NCBI RefSeq assembly: GCF_009831455.1 | Contig: NZ_WOWO01000002.1 | Location: forward strand, 806,001 to 870,000 | Source of the DNA: Salinirussus salinus | GTDB lineage: Archaea; Halobacteriota; Halobacteria; Halobacteriales; Haloarculaceae | Direction of reading: 5' to 3' | Length of the DNA stretch: 64,000 nucleotides | Shown here: piece after piece, positions 18,526 to 27,699 of the stretch | Position numbering within the stretch: position 1 is the first letter of the stretch | Layout of the letters: every line of letters begins with the position of its first letter | Translations under genes and position numbers: made by a program | The notes under the pieces: generated by a model | What the model saw: the letters and a program-made list of their open reading frames with translations, nothing else | Told to the model about the DNA's origin: nothing | Databases searched by the model: none

Positions 18526-18750
18526 TGTATCACTCCGAGATGCCGTCCTGGCGGCCCGCCGGCGGGAGAGCCCGCGTGGCCGGCAACACCCGCGTCTTGC
18601 GGGGTCGCCGGCGTCGCGTGGTCCCGGACACACCTCGTGGGCCGGCACCCGACTGGGGTGCCGACCGCGTGTGCCCGCCGGCCGTCGCACCGTCCTCGGA
18701 CGGCCTGACACTCGGTTAGGGGCGCCTACGACGGGCGACGGTAAAAACTG
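18526..18750 (-). ncRNA. Putative structured 5' leader of the RNase J message
   Basis: About 220 bases separate the RNase J start from a good minus-strand TATA box at 18771-18777, while most promoters in this window are leaderless. Read on the minus strand, the stretch contains several strong stems: CCGTC/GACGG with a CGAG loop, CGGCACCC/GGGTGCCG with a CAGTC loop, CCCGC/GCGGG inside a longer CCGGC/GCCGG stem, and GCGGG/CCCGC with a CTCT loop. It could be a cis-regulatory leader or a separate small RNA. It shows no recognised RNase P or SRP RNA signature. Confidence 0.45.
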
Positions 18751-18770
18751 TGGGGATTCCCCGGGAGAGC

Positions 18771-18777
18771 TTATAAA
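18771..18777 (-). promoter_or_regulatory. TATA box upstream of the RNase J leader
   Basis: The minus strand reads GGTTTATAAGC, predicting transcription from about 18748. The motif is nearly symmetric, so it could also be read on the plus strand, but no plus-strand gene follows. Confidence 0.55.
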
Positions 18778-18865
18778 CCGGACACGGATGCTGGGAGACC
18801 CACCGCGGACGACCCGCGGTACCTCGGGGGACGAGCGAGGGCGAACCCGGGGAATAGCCCGGACG

Positions 18866-20194
18866 CTACCCGTCCTCGTTGGGGTCAGCGAGCGGGTCCG
18901 ACGGCGCCGTCGACCCTGCCGGTTCGAACCCGCCCTGTGACCCCTCGGCCTCCGTCGGCTCGAACTCCCCATCCTCCGCGGATCCCCCCGTGTCCACCGG
19001 CTCGTCGTCCGGCTCCCCGTCGAAACCCTCCTCGAACCAGTCCTCCCGTTCGGTCACGCCGCTGCCCGCCCCGGTGTCGTCGTCCGGACCGGACTCTCGG
19101 TCGGGGCCGGGCTCCGAGGTCGCGCCCGAGGTGCCGAAGGCGATCTCCTCTGGGGACGGTTCGCGTGGCCCGGCCGGCTCGCCGTCGTCAGCGTCGGCGG
19201 CGGGGGCGGAACCGGTGGCGGAACCGGGATCGGAATCGGAGCCGGAACCGGCGTCGGGGTCGACCGGCTCCGTCTCCAGCTCCCCGACCGGTCGGCCCGC
19301 CTCCGCGGTGTCGTCATCCCCGAAATCCGCCCCGGCGGGGCCGGCGTCGGCGCTCCCCGCGTCGCCGGCATCGGACTCCTCGACCTCGGCGTCTGACTCC
19401 GGCCCCGTCGTGACCGAGCCGGTCCCCGACGGCTCCGGTGTGTCGGCCCCGCCGACGTCGACTGTCACCGTGTCGGACTCGCCGGCGGTACCGGCGTCCG
19501 CCTCCGCCGCCGCGGCGTCGGGGTCGCTCCCGCCGGACGGCCCGCTGGCGCCGGTCTCCGCGGCCTCCTGCCCGGACCCCTCCCCGCCGTTCCCCCCGGC
19601 TGCGGGCGGTTCGACGCCTCCGGACTCCGTCGACCGGTCGGCCGACCCGGCCGGTTGTTCGCTCCGGTCGGCCGCCACCCCGCTCTCGGTCCCGGCCTCG
19701 GCTCCGGTCCTGGCCCCGGTTCCGGCTTCGGCCCCGGCCGCGGACGCCGGCGACTGCGACCGGGCACCGCCCGGCGTCGGGTCCCGGTCCGGCTCCGGAG
19801 ACGGGGGTGTCGTGTCGCGTCCCCCCTCGTTGCTGGCCTCCTGACCCTCCGTTTCGGCGTCGCTTCCAGTTGCCGACGGCGCTGCCCGTTCGCCGGCGAC
19901 CGACAATTCGGCTCCGGCGACCCCCATCGCGACGCTGTCGGCGACGAGTTTGTTCAGGGTCGCCAGCAGCCCCGCACCGAGCACGTAGAAACCGAGAAAA
20001 GCGAGGACCGCGCCGGCGGCGACGGTCGCCGGCTCCTCGACCGGTGGCGGCCCGGGGGTGATTGCGGCCAGCCCCGGCCACGCGAGGCTGTACCCCAGGC
20101 CGAACAGGGCACCGCCGACGGCGACGACCAGAAGCACGTACGCGAACAGCTTGGCGCCGTACCTCGTGCTCCGGACACTTCGAACGGCTGTCAT
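18866..20194 (-). CDS. Membrane protein with long acidic low-complexity tail
   Basis: This 442-residue protein has two hydrophobic segments near the N terminus (about residues 15-36 and 57-78). A cytoplasmic or external tail of some 340 residues follows, dominated by Gly, Ser, Glu, Asp, Pro and Ala with almost no hydrophobic core. A more ordered acidic-aromatic motif, [16 protein letters not shown], lies near the C terminus. The start [15 protein letters not shown] is preferred to one 57 bases upstream because the membrane segment follows directly. It sits between ipk and RNase J in the array. The tail composition is typical of disordered haloarchaeal linkers. Function unknown. Confidence 0.8.
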   Translation of the reverse strand: MTAVRSVRSTRYGAKLFAYVLLVVAVGGALFGLGYSLAWPGLAAITPGPPPVEEPATVAAGAVLAFLGFYVLGAGLLATLNKLVADSVAMGVAGAELSVAGERAAPSATGSDAETEGQEASNEGGRDTTPPSPEPDRDPTPGGARSQSPASAAGAEAGTGARTGAEAGTESGVAADRSEQPAGSADRSTESGGVEPPAAGGNGGEGSGQEAAETGASGPSGGSDPDAAAAEADAGTAGESDTVTVDVGGADTPEPSGTGSVTTGPESDAEVEESDAGDAGSADAGPAGADFGDDDTAEAGRPVGELETEPVDPDAGSGSDSDPGSATGSAPAADADDGEPAGPREPSPEEIAFGTSGATSEPGPDRESGPDDDTGAGSGVTEREDWFEEGFDGEPDDEPVDTGGSAEDGEFEPTEAEGSQGGFEPAGSTAPSDPLADPNEDG

Positions 20195-20266
20195 ACCCTC
20201 ACCATGGACGAACGGGATCAAAGAGCTTTCGGCCCCGTCGTCGTGGTTCACTCACTGCGGGGGCGG

Positions 20267-21004
20267 TCACCCGCCGCCGATCGCCGTCCCGGGTGCCCCG
20301 CCGGCGAGAAACGGCTCCAGCCCGTCGGGACCGAAGACGTGTGCGGGAGTCGATAGGTCGAGCAGCGTGCGGACTTTGCCCGCCATGCCGCCGGTGACGT
20401 CGGCCCCGGCGCTCCCGCCCAGCGCCCCGGCGGCGTCGTCCCAGCTGTCGATACGGTCGATGACCGCCCCGTCGGCGTCGAGCACGCCGGGCACCTCGCT
20501 ACAGAGGCCGACGCGGTCGGCGTCGAGCGACCGGGCCAGCGAGGTCACTATCTCGTCGCCGCTGAGGATGGTCGCGCCGGCACCCTCCTGGACCACGGGG
20601 TCGGCGTGGACGACCGGGAGAAACCCCTCTCCGAGCATCCGCTCGACGGCGCCCGCTGGCAGCGAGAGGGTGCCGGCCGCGTCCCGCGAGGCGACGGCGA
20701 GCGTGTCGACCGGCAAGGCCGGCACCCCGCGCTCCTGCAGTGCCCCGACGACCGCGTCGCTGAGGTCGGTCATCGCGTCGTGGATGTCCGTCACGGCCGC
20801 GGCCTCGCGGGTTCCGTCGGTGTCGGTGACGCCGTGGGCCTCGGCCCGCGGGTGGGCGAAACTCCCCCCGCCGTGGACGAGCACGAGCCCGTCGCTCGCG
20901 GCCGCGACGGCGTCGGCGGCCGCAGCGAGCCCCGCCCCGTCGAGCGTTCCCTCGCGTTCCTTGTCGGTGATGACGCTCCCGCCGAGTTTGAGCACCGTCG
21001 TCAT
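20267..21004 (-). CDS. ipk: Isopentenyl phosphate kinase
   Basis: The 245-residue amino-acid-kinase-fold enzyme phosphorylates isopentenyl phosphate to isopentenyl diphosphate in the archaeal mevalonate pathway variant. It starts MTTVLKLGGSVITDKE with the kinase N-terminal KLGGS motif, then has the glycine loop LVLVHGGGSFAHPRA with the family-typical GGGSFAHP, and later LSGDEIVTSLA and DVTGGMAGKV. Its ATG overlaps the mvk stop codon by four bases (ATGA), so translation is coupled. Its product feeds idsA in the same array. Confidence 0.95.
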   Translation of the reverse strand: MTTVLKLGGSVITDKEREGTLDGAGLAAAADAVAAASDGLVLVHGGGSFAHPRAEAHGVTDTDGTREAAAVTDIHDAMTDLSDAVVGALQERGVPALPVDTLAVASRDAAGTLSLPAGAVERMLGEGFLPVVHADPVVQEGAGATILSGDEIVTSLARSLDADRVGLCSEVPGVLDADGAVIDRIDSWDDAAGALGGSAGADVTGGMAGKVRTLLDLSTPAHVFGPDGLEPFLAGGAPGTAIGGG

Positions 21005-22005
21005 GTGCTGCCCCCGGCCCCGTCGCTCTCTACCCGGACGCCGTCCGTGTCGAGTTCGGCCCGGAAGGAGCGCTCGCAGCCGGGCGTGTAATCGAGCGCG
21101 GTGGCGGTCTCGCTGGTGTCGTCCAGCGCGACGATGCAGCCGCCCCCGCCCGCGCCCGTGAGCTTGGCGCCCATCGCGCCGGCGTCCCGCGCGGCCCACA
21201 CCATCGCGTCCAGCGACCGGGAGGAGACGCCCAGCGCCGACAGCAGCCCGTGGTTGAAGTCCATCAGCCGGCCGACCTCCGCGACGTCCGCCTCGGCCAG
21301 CGCCCGCTCGCCACTGCGGACGATGTCGCCGATCGCGGCGACCGTGTCGGCCGCGAAGTCGTAGGACTCCCGCAACTCGCGCACGCTCGCCACGAGCGCG
21401 CCCGTGTCGCCCGCGCCGCCGTCGTACCCGATCACGAACGGGAGGTCGGGCGCGTCGGTCGTCCGGCAATCTTCCCCCTCGACGCGGACCGCCCCGCCCA
21501 TCGTCGAGCAGAAGGTGTCCGCGCGCGAGGCCTGGCCGTCCTGGACCGTGTGCTCGACGCGGTAGGCCCGGTCGGCCAGCTCCCCGCGTGAGAGTTCCAC
21601 GCCCAGTTCGCGGGTGGCGGCGTCGATGGCCGCGACGGCGACCGCCGCCGACGAGCCCAGTCCGGCCCCCAGCGGGATGTCGCTCTCGATGGTGATCTCG
21701 AAGCCCGCGTCGGGGGCGTCGGCCGCGTCCCTGGCCTGTTCGACGGCCTCGTTGACGTAGCCCATCGCGGCCTCCAGCAGCGTGTCCGGGACGTCCACGT
21801 CCGGGCGGCCGGCCGCGTCGCCGCTGTACTCGACGGTGAACCCGTCGAGCGTGAGGTCGGAGGAGTGGACGCTGAGCCCCTCCGGCCGGCGCTCGGCGGT
21901 GACGCTGGCGCGCTGTTCGATGGCACACGGGACCGCCGGCTCGCCGTAGACCACCGCGTGCTCGCCGAACAGGTACACCTTCCCCGGGGCGCTCGAGGTG
22001 ACCAT
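21001..22005 (-). CDS. mvk: Mevalonate kinase
   Basis: The 334-residue GHMP-family kinase phosphorylates mevalonate. Motifs in order are APGKVYLFGEHAVVYGEPA (substrate and ATP region, residues 6-24), the phosphate-binding loop PLGAGLGSSAAVAVAA, and the C-terminal GAKLTGAGGGGC motif 3. The start MVTSSAPGKV is fixed by the conserved strand and by A/T-rich candidates (TATTTA, TTTTAA) 20-40 bases upstream on the minus strand, so the gene may have its own promoter within the array. It overlaps ipk by four bases. Confidence 0.96.
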   Translation of the reverse strand: MVTSSAPGKVYLFGEHAVVYGEPAVPCAIEQRASVTAERRPEGLSVHSSDLTLDGFTVEYSGDAAGRPDVDVPDTLLEAAMGYVNEAVEQARDAADAPDAGFEITIESDIPLGAGLGSSAAVAVAAIDAATRELGVELSRGELADRAYRVEHTVQDGQASRADTFCSTMGGAVRVEGEDCRTTDAPDLPFVIGYDGGAGDTGALVASVRELRESYDFAADTVAAIGDIVRSGERALAEADVAEVGRLMDFNHGLLSALGVSSRSLDAMVWAARDAGAMGAKLTGAGGGGCIVALDDTSETATALDYTPGCERSFRAELDTDGVRVESDGAGGST

Positions 22006-22042
22006 GTCCGACCCTGTGTGCGCCGGTAAATACCGGTGTCGG

Positions 22043-22411
22043 TTAAAATCGTCCGCGGACGCAGGCGCCAACCCACCCGCCGAGCGTCGAGAGTCCGACG
22101 ATGTAGAAGACCCCGAAGGGCACAGCCGTGACCACGGCCGCCAGTCCGATCCCCTCCACGAACGAAGGCAGACCGAGCACCGCACCAGTGAAGACCGGGA
22201 AGAAGACGCTGGTGAGCGTGATGGCCAGCGCGCCGAGCAAAACGAACGCGACCAGGCCGGCCAGGAGGCCCACCTGGAACCCACTGGTCCGGTCGGTCCC
22301 GGCCACGTAGCCGCCGACACCCCCGCCAAGCAGGGGAGCGCACGGGAGCAGCGGGGCGGCCGCCACCGTCACGAGAGTTCCGACCAGGACCGCTGTGGCC
22401 GTGTCTCTCAT
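22043..22411 (-). CDS. DUF5518-type small membrane protein
   Basis: The 122-residue hydrophobic protein has about four predicted membrane segments (ATAVLVGTLVTVAAAPLLPC, GLLAGLVAFVLLGALAITLT, a third around VFTGAVLGLPSFVEGIGLAAV, and FGVFYIVGLSTLGGWVGA). The glycine pattern LGGGVGGY between helices 1 and 2 and the closing GGWVGA are typical of haloarchaeal DUF5518 proteins, whose function is unknown. It is a paralogue of the gene directly upstream at 22473-22859, and both share a 15-base upstream element. It precedes mvk by 37 bases. Confidence 0.82.
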   Translation of the reverse strand: MRDTATAVLVGTLVTVAAAPLLPCAPLLGGGVGGYVAGTDRTSGFQVGLLAGLVAFVLLGALAITLTSVFFPVFTGAVLGLPSFVEGIGLAAVVTAVPFGVFYIVGLSTLGGWVGACVRGRF

Positions 22412-22433
22412 ACCGAAGGGCGCCCGCGTCCCG

Positions 22434-22448
22434 GAAAGTGTCTTGTGG
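22434..22448. repeat. 15-base element upstream of DUF5518 gene, copy 1
   Basis: GAAAGTGTCTTGTGG (plus-strand reading) occurs here about 23 bases before the start of the 22043-22411 gene. An identical copy lies at the same distance before its paralogue. The minus-strand form CCACAAGACACTTTC may contain the core promoter of both. Confidence 0.6.
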
Positions 22449-22472
22449 GGCGTCCCGTCCCTGACCAGTGCC

Positions 22473-22859
22473 TCAGAGCAGGTCTTCGTCGTGGATGCGG
22501 ACGCCAAGCCAGCCGCCGACCGCCGACAGCCCGACGACGTAGACTCCCACGAACAGCGCGCCGAGGAGGAACACGGCAACCCCGAGCCCCGAGACGAAGC
22601 CCGGCGGCGCCCCGACCAGACTCGCGATGACCACAAAGAGAAGGCTCCCCAGCAGGACGGCGAAGACCAGCAGCGCCAGGAACGCAACGACACCGGCGAG
22701 AGCCCCGACCCGGAGCCCGTCGTTCCGGGCCGTCTCTTGCTCGTCGGCCTCGAGGTAGCCCGCCACCGCCCCGCCGAGCACCGGGGCGAAGGGCAACACG
22801 GGTGCGAGCACGAGCGTCACGATCCCGCCGAGGGCGGCGTTGAGCCAGGTCTCGGCCAT
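22473..22859 (-). CDS. DUF5518-type small membrane protein, paralogue
   Basis: This 128-residue protein aligns by eye with the 22043-22411 product. It has the same first helix pattern ending LPFAPVLGGAVAGYL, two long central hydrophobic helices (GALAGVVAFLALLVFAVLLG, LFVVIASLVGAPPGFVSGLG) and the same C-terminal VVGLSAVGGWLGVR. An ADEQETARNDG loop replaces the neighbour's GTDRTSG loop. The pair arose by tandem duplication that included the promoter region. It lies between rps2 and mvk, genes that I believe are usually adjacent in haloarchaea, so it looks like an insertion into a conserved array (inference). Confidence 0.82.
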   Translation of the reverse strand: MAETWLNAALGGIVTLVLAPVLPFAPVLGGAVAGYLEADEQETARNDGLRVGALAGVVAFLALLVFAVLLGSLLFVVIASLVGAPPGFVSGLGVAVFLLGALFVGVYVVGLSAVGGWLGVRIHDEDLL

Positions 22860-22882
22860 GGACCCCAGGTCTCCGGGTGCGC

Positions 22883-22897
22883 GAAAGTGTCTTGTGG
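22883..22897. repeat. 15-base element upstream of DUF5518 gene, copy 2
   Basis: This is an exact second copy of GAAAGTGTCTTGTGG, 24 bases before the start of the 22473-22859 gene. Its conservation between the paralogues suggests promoter or regulator binding. Confidence 0.6.
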
Positions 22898-22974
22898 TGG
22901 TCCGTCTCCGTGGTGGCCACTCACCACGGTGCGACGGAGGAGAACTGTCCTTCGACGGAGGTAGGTCAGCCGGC

Positions 22975-23817
22975 TCAGATCCCGGACTCGAAGTCCTCGA
23001 GGGCGTAGGCGGGCTCGGCACCGCGGCGGTCGAGCGTCTCGTTGGCCAGCAGCCAGTAGACGACCGACAGCGCCTTGCGCCCCTTGTTGTTCGTGGGGAC
23101 CACGAGGTCGACGTTCGAGGTGGTGTTGTTCGAGTCGCACATCGCGATCACGGGGATGCCGACCGTGATCGCCTCCTTGACGGCCTGGGAGTCGCCGATG
23201 GGGTCCGTGACCACCACGACGTCGGGCTCGATGTAGCCGTCGTACTTCGGGTTGGTGAGCGTCCCGGGGATGAACCGGCCCGTGCGTGCGCGGGCGCCCA
23301 CGGCCTCCGCGAACTTCTCGGCCGGGAACCGGCCGTACTGCCGCGAGGAGGCCACGAGGATCTGCTCGGGGTCGTAGTTCGCCAGGAAGTCCGCCGCCGT
23401 CCGGATCCGGCTGTCGGTCATCGAGACGTCCAGCACGTACAGGCCGTCGGTCCGGACGCGGTGGATGAACCGCTCCATGTCCTTGGTTTTCTGCTGGGTG
23501 CCGATGTGGACACCCGCCCCGAGGTAGTCGTCGACGGGGATCAGCAGGTCCGCTTCGCTCTCCTCGTCGGGCATCACGTTCTCGTCGAGGGTCGGGCCCG
23601 TGTCGTCGGCCTCCTCGGCGTCGGGGTCGCCCTCGCCGGCCTCGCCGGCCGCGTCCGGCTCGGCGTCCGCGTCGCTCGTCGTCTCGGCCCCGGCCTCGGG
23701 GGCGGGCTGTTCTGTCTCGGCCTCGGCTTCGTCGGACGCCTCCGGCACCGCCTCCTCGGCGGGCTCGTCGGCGTCGGACTCGGCTGTTTCGAGGCCCTCG
23801 TCGTCGTTGCCGCTCAT
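22975..23817 (-). CDS. rps2: 30S ribosomal protein S2
   Basis: The 280-residue protein carries the S2 core from [20 protein letters not shown] (about residue 90) through [20 protein letters not shown] and [20 protein letters not shown] to [18 protein letters not shown]. It sits at the head-body junction of the small subunit. The first 88 or so residues are an almost purely acidic, disordered extension (Glu, Asp, Ala, Pro), longer than the core requires but typical of halophiles. The start ATG overlaps the eno stop by four bases, which supports this start. Confidence 0.95.
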   Translation of the reverse strand: MSGNDDEGLETAESDADEPAEEAVPEASDEAEAETEQPAPEAGAETTSDADAEPDAAGEAGEGDPDAEEADDTGPTLDENVMPDEESEADLLIPVDDYLGAGVHIGTQQKTKDMERFIHRVRTDGLYVLDVSMTDSRIRTAADFLANYDPEQILVASSRQYGRFPAEKFAEAVGARARTGRFIPGTLTNPKYDGYIEPDVVVVTDPIGDSQAVKEAITVGIPVIAMCDSNNTTSNVDLVVPTNNKGRKALSVVYWLLANETLDRRGAEPAYALEDFESGI

Positions 23818-25043
23818 GCGTTGTGTTCGATCCTGATGAGTTCGTTCAGCTTGGCTGTGCGTTCGCCGCCGACCGCGCCCGTCTTGATGTATGGGGCGTC
23901 GGTCGCCACCGCCAGGTGGGCGATGGTGGTGTCCTCGGTCTCGCCGCTCCGGTGGGAAACCACGGGGTCGTAGCCGCTCGCGACCGCGCGCTCGATGGCG
24001 TCGAACGTGTCGGTCAGCGTCCCGATCTGGTTTGGCTTGACCAGGATGCTGTTTGCCGCGCCGGCCTCGATGCCCCGCTCCAGGCGCTCGACGTTCGTGA
24101 CGAAGAGGTCGTCGCCACAGACCAGCGTCCGCGCCCGGCCGGAGCCGCCGGGGTCGTTCCCGCCGACCCGCTCGGTCAGCCGGGCGAAACCCTCGAAGTC
24201 GTCCTCGTCGAGCGGGTCCTCGACGTAGACGAGGTCGTACTCCTCGACCAGCCCGAGCACGTACTCGACCTGCTCGTCGGGGGTCCGCTCCCGGTCGCCG
24301 TACCGGTAGACCCCCGAGTCGCCGTCGTACAGCTCCGCGCCGGCCACGTCGAGCCCGATGCGGACCTGGAAGCCCACGTCGTCCTCGACGCGGGCGACGG
24401 CCTCGGCGACGACTTCGAAGGCCTCGCTGTCGTCGATGGAGGGCGCCCACGCGCCCTCGTCGCCTTTCCCGCAGGCGACGCCGCGGTCGGCGAGCAGGTC
24501 GGCGACGGCCTCGTGGACGGCCGCGTTCGCGAAGGCCGCCTCCTCGACGCTGGGGGCGCCGACCGGCGCCGCGAGGAACTCCTGGATGTCGGTGGCGTCG
24601 GCGGCGTGCTCGCCGCCGCCGACCACGTTCCCCAGCGGGACGGGGAAGCTGTTCCCCCGGAAGGTGCCCCCCAGATGCTGGAAGAGCGGGAGGCCGGCGA
24701 CGTCGGCACCGGCCTTCGCGGCGGCCATCGAGATGGCCACCGCGCTGTTCGCGCCGATGCCGGAGAAGTCGTCGGTACCGTCGGCGGCGTGCAGCGCGGC
24801 GTCGACCTCGCGCTGGTCGCCGGCGAAGACCTCGCCGACCAGCCGTGGGACCGCCTCCGCCCGGGCGGCCGCGATGGCCTCCTCGACGGGCAGTTCGACG
24901 GCCTCGTACTCGCCGGTGCTGGCTCCCGACGGCGCCTTCGCGCGACCGAACCCGCCGCTCTCGGTCTCGACGTCGGCCTCGACCGTCGGGTTCCCCCGGG
25001 AGTCGAGCACGCGCCGCAGGCGCACGTCGGTCACCAGCGTCAC
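23814..25043 (-). CDS. eno: Enolase (phosphopyruvate hydratase)
   Basis: The 409-residue glycolytic/gluconeogenic enzyme interconverts 2-phosphoglycerate and phosphoenolpyruvate. It shows [20 protein letters not shown] at the N terminus, the metal and catalytic motifs [14 protein letters not shown] and [11 protein letters not shown], and the loop [16 protein letters not shown]. The GTG start at 25043 overlaps the rpoK stop (GTGA), which decides it over internal GTG codons. Its position between RNA polymerase and ribosomal genes is the known archaeal arrangement and has no obvious functional reason. Confidence 0.96.
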   Translation of the reverse strand: MTLVTDVRLRRVLDSRGNPTVEADVETESGGFGRAKAPSGASTGEYEAVELPVEEAIAAARAEAVPRLVGEVFAGDQREVDAALHAADGTDDFSGIGANSAVAISMAAAKAGADVAGLPLFQHLGGTFRGNSFPVPLGNVVGGGEHAADATDIQEFLAAPVGAPSVEEAAFANAAVHEAVADLLADRGVACGKGDEGAWAPSIDDSEAFEVVAEAVARVEDDVGFQVRIGLDVAGAELYDGDSGVYRYGDRERTPDEQVEYVLGLVEEYDLVYVEDPLDEDDFEGFARLTERVGGNDPGGSGRARTLVCGDDLFVTNVERLERGIEAGAANSILVKPNQIGTLTDTFDAIERAVASGYDPVVSHRSGETEDTTIAHLAVATDAPYIKTGAVGGERTAKLNELIRIEHNA

Positions 25044-25219
25044 CGGTCGCCACCCCGCCGGACAGTGAAGGGGAGCACGTCTGCGTCGTACTCCTCGGCC
25101 GCGATGAGGATCGGCTGGGTCTGGTCGGTGTCGACCAGGACCGGCGCGCCGTAGGCGACCTGCAGGGCTCGCGCCCCGATGATGCGTGCCTTCTCGTAGC
25201 GGCTGTCGGTCCGTGCCAT
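25040..25219 (-). CDS. rpoK: DNA-directed RNA polymerase subunit K (Rpb6 homologue)
   Basis: A 59-residue subunit with the core helix-strand signature [20 protein letters not shown] and the end [10 protein letters not shown]. It stabilises assembly of the archaeal RNA polymerase clamp region. Length is normal for haloarchaea. Its start shares a base with the rpoN stop codon (TGATG) and its stop overlaps the eno start, so the three genes are translationally linked. Confidence 0.95.
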   Translation of the reverse strand: MARTDSRYEKARIIGARALQVAYGAPVLVDTDQTQPILIAAEEYDADVLPFTVRRGGDR

Positions 25220-25419
25220 CACTGGTAGGGTGCCACGATGTCCACCAGGTCCTTGTGCGAGACGAGCATCCGGCGACAGCAGTGTCGCTCCACGCCGAGT
25301 TCGTCGAGCACCTTCTCGGGGTCCTCGGGCTCCTCGGCCTCGCGGGTGCGGGCCTTGAACTCCTCCCAGTGCTCGCCCACGACGTTCCCACACGTGAAAC
25401 ACCGGACTGGTACCATCAT
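25219..25419 (-). CDS. rpoN: DNA-directed RNA polymerase subunit N (Rpb10 homologue)
   Basis: The 66-residue subunit has the family's zinc-binding pattern: CFTCG near residues 7-11 and the adjacent pair CCRRML near the middle, with [17 protein letters not shown] as the classic opening. Two consecutive ATG codons start the gene; the first is 2 bases after the rps9 stop and is used here, but the second is equally possible. It belongs to the assembly platform of RNA polymerase. Confidence 0.95.
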   Translation of the reverse strand: MMVPVRCFTCGNVVGEHWEEFKARTREAEEPEDPEKVLDELGVERHCCRRMLVSHKDLVDIVAPYQ

Positions 25420-25421
25420 GG

Positions 25422-25820
25422 TTAGCGGTAGGACTTCTGGTAGCGGGCCCGGGCGCCGGGGCCACCCCACTTCTTCTGTTCGGACTGGCGCACGTCGTTG
25501 ACCAAAAGCGACCGGTCGAAGTCCATGTACGCGTCCCGCAGCTCGGCGTCGTTCGTGTACTGGACGAGGCCGCGGGCGATGGCGGTCCGGGCCGCGTCGG
25601 CCTGGCCCATCACGCCGCCGCCCTCGACGGACACCTCGATGTCGACGCCGTCGCGCAGCTCCTCGCCGGCGATCCGGAACGGCTCCAGCATCTTGAGCTG
25701 GGCCGACTCCGGCTCGACCAGTTCGACCGGCTGTGCGTTGACCCGCACCTTGCCCTCGCCCTCGCGGACGGTGGCGCGTGCGATCGCCGTCTTCTTCTTG
25801 CCTGATGTGTTCGTTACCAT
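25422..25820 (-). CDS. rps9: 30S ribosomal protein S9
   Basis: The 132-residue protein has the S9 hallmarks [17 protein letters not shown] at the start, [22 protein letters not shown] in the middle and the terminal [14 protein letters not shown], whose C-terminal KSYR tail reaches the ribosomal P site. The gene overlaps the end of rpl13 by 7 bases and precedes rpoN by 2 bases. Confidence 0.96.
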   Translation of the reverse strand: MVTNTSGKKKTAIARATVREGEGKVRVNAQPVELVEPESAQLKMLEPFRIAGEELRDGVDIEVSVEGGGVMGQADAARTAIARGLVQYTNDAELRDAYMDFDRSLLVNDVRQSEQKKWGGPGARARYQKSYR

Positions 25821-26257
25821 GTCACGTTCGCTCCGAGTGCCTCGCTGATGTCGCCCAGCGGGACGAACTTGATGTTCGAGAGCCGGTCCAGCGACGTCCC
25901 CTCCAGCACTTCCGCTTCCACCTCGTCCTCGTAGGGGTTGCCCACGTAGACGCGGACGTTCTCGATGGCCTCGCGGCCGCGGGGTCGCTTGTGGGGAACC
26001 ATCCCGCGGACCGACCGCTTGAAGATGCGGTCGGGCCGGCGGGGATAGGCGGGCCCGCGGTCCGAGCCCACCTCCCGGCGCCCCTGGTACTTCTCGACCA
26101 GCTGGTCCTCGCTGCCGGTGATCACGGCCCGCTCGGCGTTGACGACGGCGACTCGCTCGCCGTCGAGCGCGCGCTCGGCGACCTGCGAGGCCACACGGCC
26201 CAGGATGCAGTCCCGGGCGTCGACAACGAGGTCGGCGTCGAACTCCGCGACGCTCAT
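25814..26257 (-). CDS. rpl13: 50S ribosomal protein L13
   Basis: The 147-residue protein matches archaeal L13: [42 protein letters not shown] and [17 protein letters not shown]. It binds 23S rRNA early in large-subunit assembly. Its ATG overlaps the rpl18e stop (ATGA), and its 3' end overlaps rps9 by 7 bases. Confidence 0.96.
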   Translation of the reverse strand: MSVAEFDADLVVDARDCILGRVASQVAERALDGERVAVVNAERAVITGSEDQLVEKYQGRREVGSDRGPAYPRRPDRIFKRSVRGMVPHKRPRGREAIENVRVYVGNPYEDEVEAEVLEGTSLDRLSNIKFVPLGDISEALGANVTW

Positions 26258-26604
26258 CGGATCACCCGCACGTTCGTTCCGTCGGGGTTGTCTTCGAGTG
26301 CCTGTTCGAGTCGTTTGGTCTCACCGACCTGCTGGATCTTCGTCTCGGCCGTCCCGGAGAAGTCCACGGCGGCGACGGTGACCTCCTTGCGGAGGGCACC
26401 GCTGCCGAGGACCTTCCCCGGCACCACGACCGTCTCGTCCTCCCGGGCGTACCGCTCGATGCGGCCCAGGTTGACTTCGGCGTGGGTGCGCCGCGGTTTC
26501 TCCAGGCGGTCGGCGACGTCGCTCCAGACGTCGCCACCGCCGTTTCGGGCGGCCGACTTCAGGTCGGCGATGAGACTACTGAGTCTCGGGTTTGTCTTGC
26601 TCAT
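26254..26604 (-). CDS. rpl18e: 50S ribosomal protein L18e
   Basis: The 116-residue archaeal/eukaryotic-type L18e starts [20 protein letters not shown] and contains the conserved [20 protein letters not shown] segment with the L15/L18e fold glycine pattern. It is the first protein gene after tRNA-Leu(CAG), 108 bases downstream. The same tRNA-Leu/L18e/L13/S9 order is known from Haloarcula. Confidence 0.96.
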   Translation of the reverse strand: MSKTNPRLSSLIADLKSAARNGGGDVWSDVADRLEKPRRTHAEVNLGRIERYAREDETVVVPGKVLGSGALRKEVTVAAVDFSGTAETKIQQVGETKRLEQALEDNPDGTNVRVIR

Positions 26605-26712
26605 GACCTACCTCCTGAAAAGTACAGGGAGCGGCTGGACAGGGGGGTTCTGAACCTCCCGGGGCCGGCCGCTCGTTCGAGTTTCACGGCTCTGTCGGGT
26701 CGAGCCGGAAGA

Positions 26713-26797
26713 TGCAGGGAGCAGGATTTGAACCTGCGGACCCCTACGGGACAGCGCCCTGAACGCTGCGCCGTTGGCCAGACTTGGCTATCCCTGC
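26713..26797 (-). tRNA. tRNA-Leu (anticodon CAG)
   Basis: On the minus strand an 85-base class II tRNA folds with acceptor GCAGGGA/TCCCTGC and discriminator A. The anticodon stem CAGCG/CGCTG holds loop TTCAGGG (anticodon CAG), the variable arm is long, and the T arm reads GCAGGTTCAAATCCTGC. No CCA is encoded. It sits between rpoD and rpl18e and is probably excised from a polycistronic transcript. Unlike three other tRNAs in the window it has no downstream copies of its 3' end. Confidence 0.96.
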
Positions 26798-26920
26798 GCG
26801 CATCCGACGGTACTGCCGGGCCCCACAAACCGCTTTCGGAACGGCCGCCGGCCGCCCCAGCCCCGCCGCTCTCCAGCGGGACTGCGACGTTGCCGGCTCG
26901 GGCTCGTGGGACTCGGACCA

Positions 26921-27697
26921 TCACAGCTGGACTGCCTCCTTGAGTTCGGTCGCCCGGTCGTCGAGCGTTCCGACGGCCCGAGTCACGAGCTCGTCGACGC
27001 TGAAGGAGCCGTCGGTCTCGACGCTGAACACGAAGGCGTTGTCGACGTCGTGGACCTCGAGGTCCTTGCCGGGGTACCGCTGCGTGAGGTCGTTGTCGAA
27101 GGTCTCCGCGGGAACCAGGTCGCCGTTCTCGGCGTCGCCCGTCGCGTGTTCGGCCTCCGCTTCCTCGATGACGCCCCGGAGGATCTGGGGTTCCTCGTCG
27201 GCGAACTCCTCGCGGTCGCCGACGACCTCGACGCGCTGGAGGTGCCGGTACGCGACCGCCACGCCCCCCTGGTGTTTGGCGTGTTCCCGGCCCGTGTCGA
27301 GCACCGCGTCGGCCTCGACTTCCAGCCGCTGGTCCTCCTTGAGGTCGATGACCGGGATGTTGTCGTCGGCCGGCTCCACCATCGGGTCGCTGGAGACGAT
27401 ATCGCCGGAGTAGGCGGTGTCCGGACCCCGGACGTCCAGCGACAGCGTCACCGTGTCGCCGACCTCGAAGTCGTCCAGCGGCGTGGTCAGCGGCACCAGC
27501 CCGAGCCGGAGGCCGATCTGCTCGTCGAACATCACGCTCGAGTTCTCGATGACGCGGACGGTGTCGATGCTGAAGGTGGGCACGTCCGCGATCATCGCGC
27601 GACGGATCCCGTTGGCGAAGGCGGGAGTGATCCCGCGGACGAGAAACGTCGCCTCGCGCTCGGACCGGTCGACGAACTCGACCTCGTACTCGCTCAT
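26921..27697 (-). CDS. rpoD: DNA-directed RNA polymerase subunit D (Rpb3/alpha homologue)
   Basis: The 258-residue assembly subunit has the alpha-motif region [23 protein letters not shown] near residues 19-41 and [10 protein letters not shown] further on, with the C-terminal dimerisation segment [24 protein letters not shown]. No cysteine occurs in the protein. The iron-sulfur cluster that some archaeal D subunits carry is therefore absent. The start is 2 bases after the rps11 stop. Confidence 0.96.
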   Translation of the reverse strand: MSEYEVEFVDRSEREATFLVRGITPAFANGIRRAMIADVPTFSIDTVRVIENSSVMFDEQIGLRLGLVPLTTPLDDFEVGDTVTLSLDVRGPDTAYSGDIVSSDPMVEPADDNIPVIDLKEDQRLEVEADAVLDTGREHAKHQGGVAVAYRHLQRVEVVGDREEFADEEPQILRGVIEEAEAEHATGDAENGDLVPAETFDNDLTQRYPGKDLEVHDVDNAFVFSVETDGSFSVDELVTRAVGTLDDRATELKEAVQL

Positions 27698-27699
27698 GG

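Noticed and set aside
18526-18750. RNase P RNA or SRP RNA in the RNase J leader
   Set aside because: The stretch is shorter than either haloarchaeal RNA and lacks their conserved core sequences as far as can be seen.
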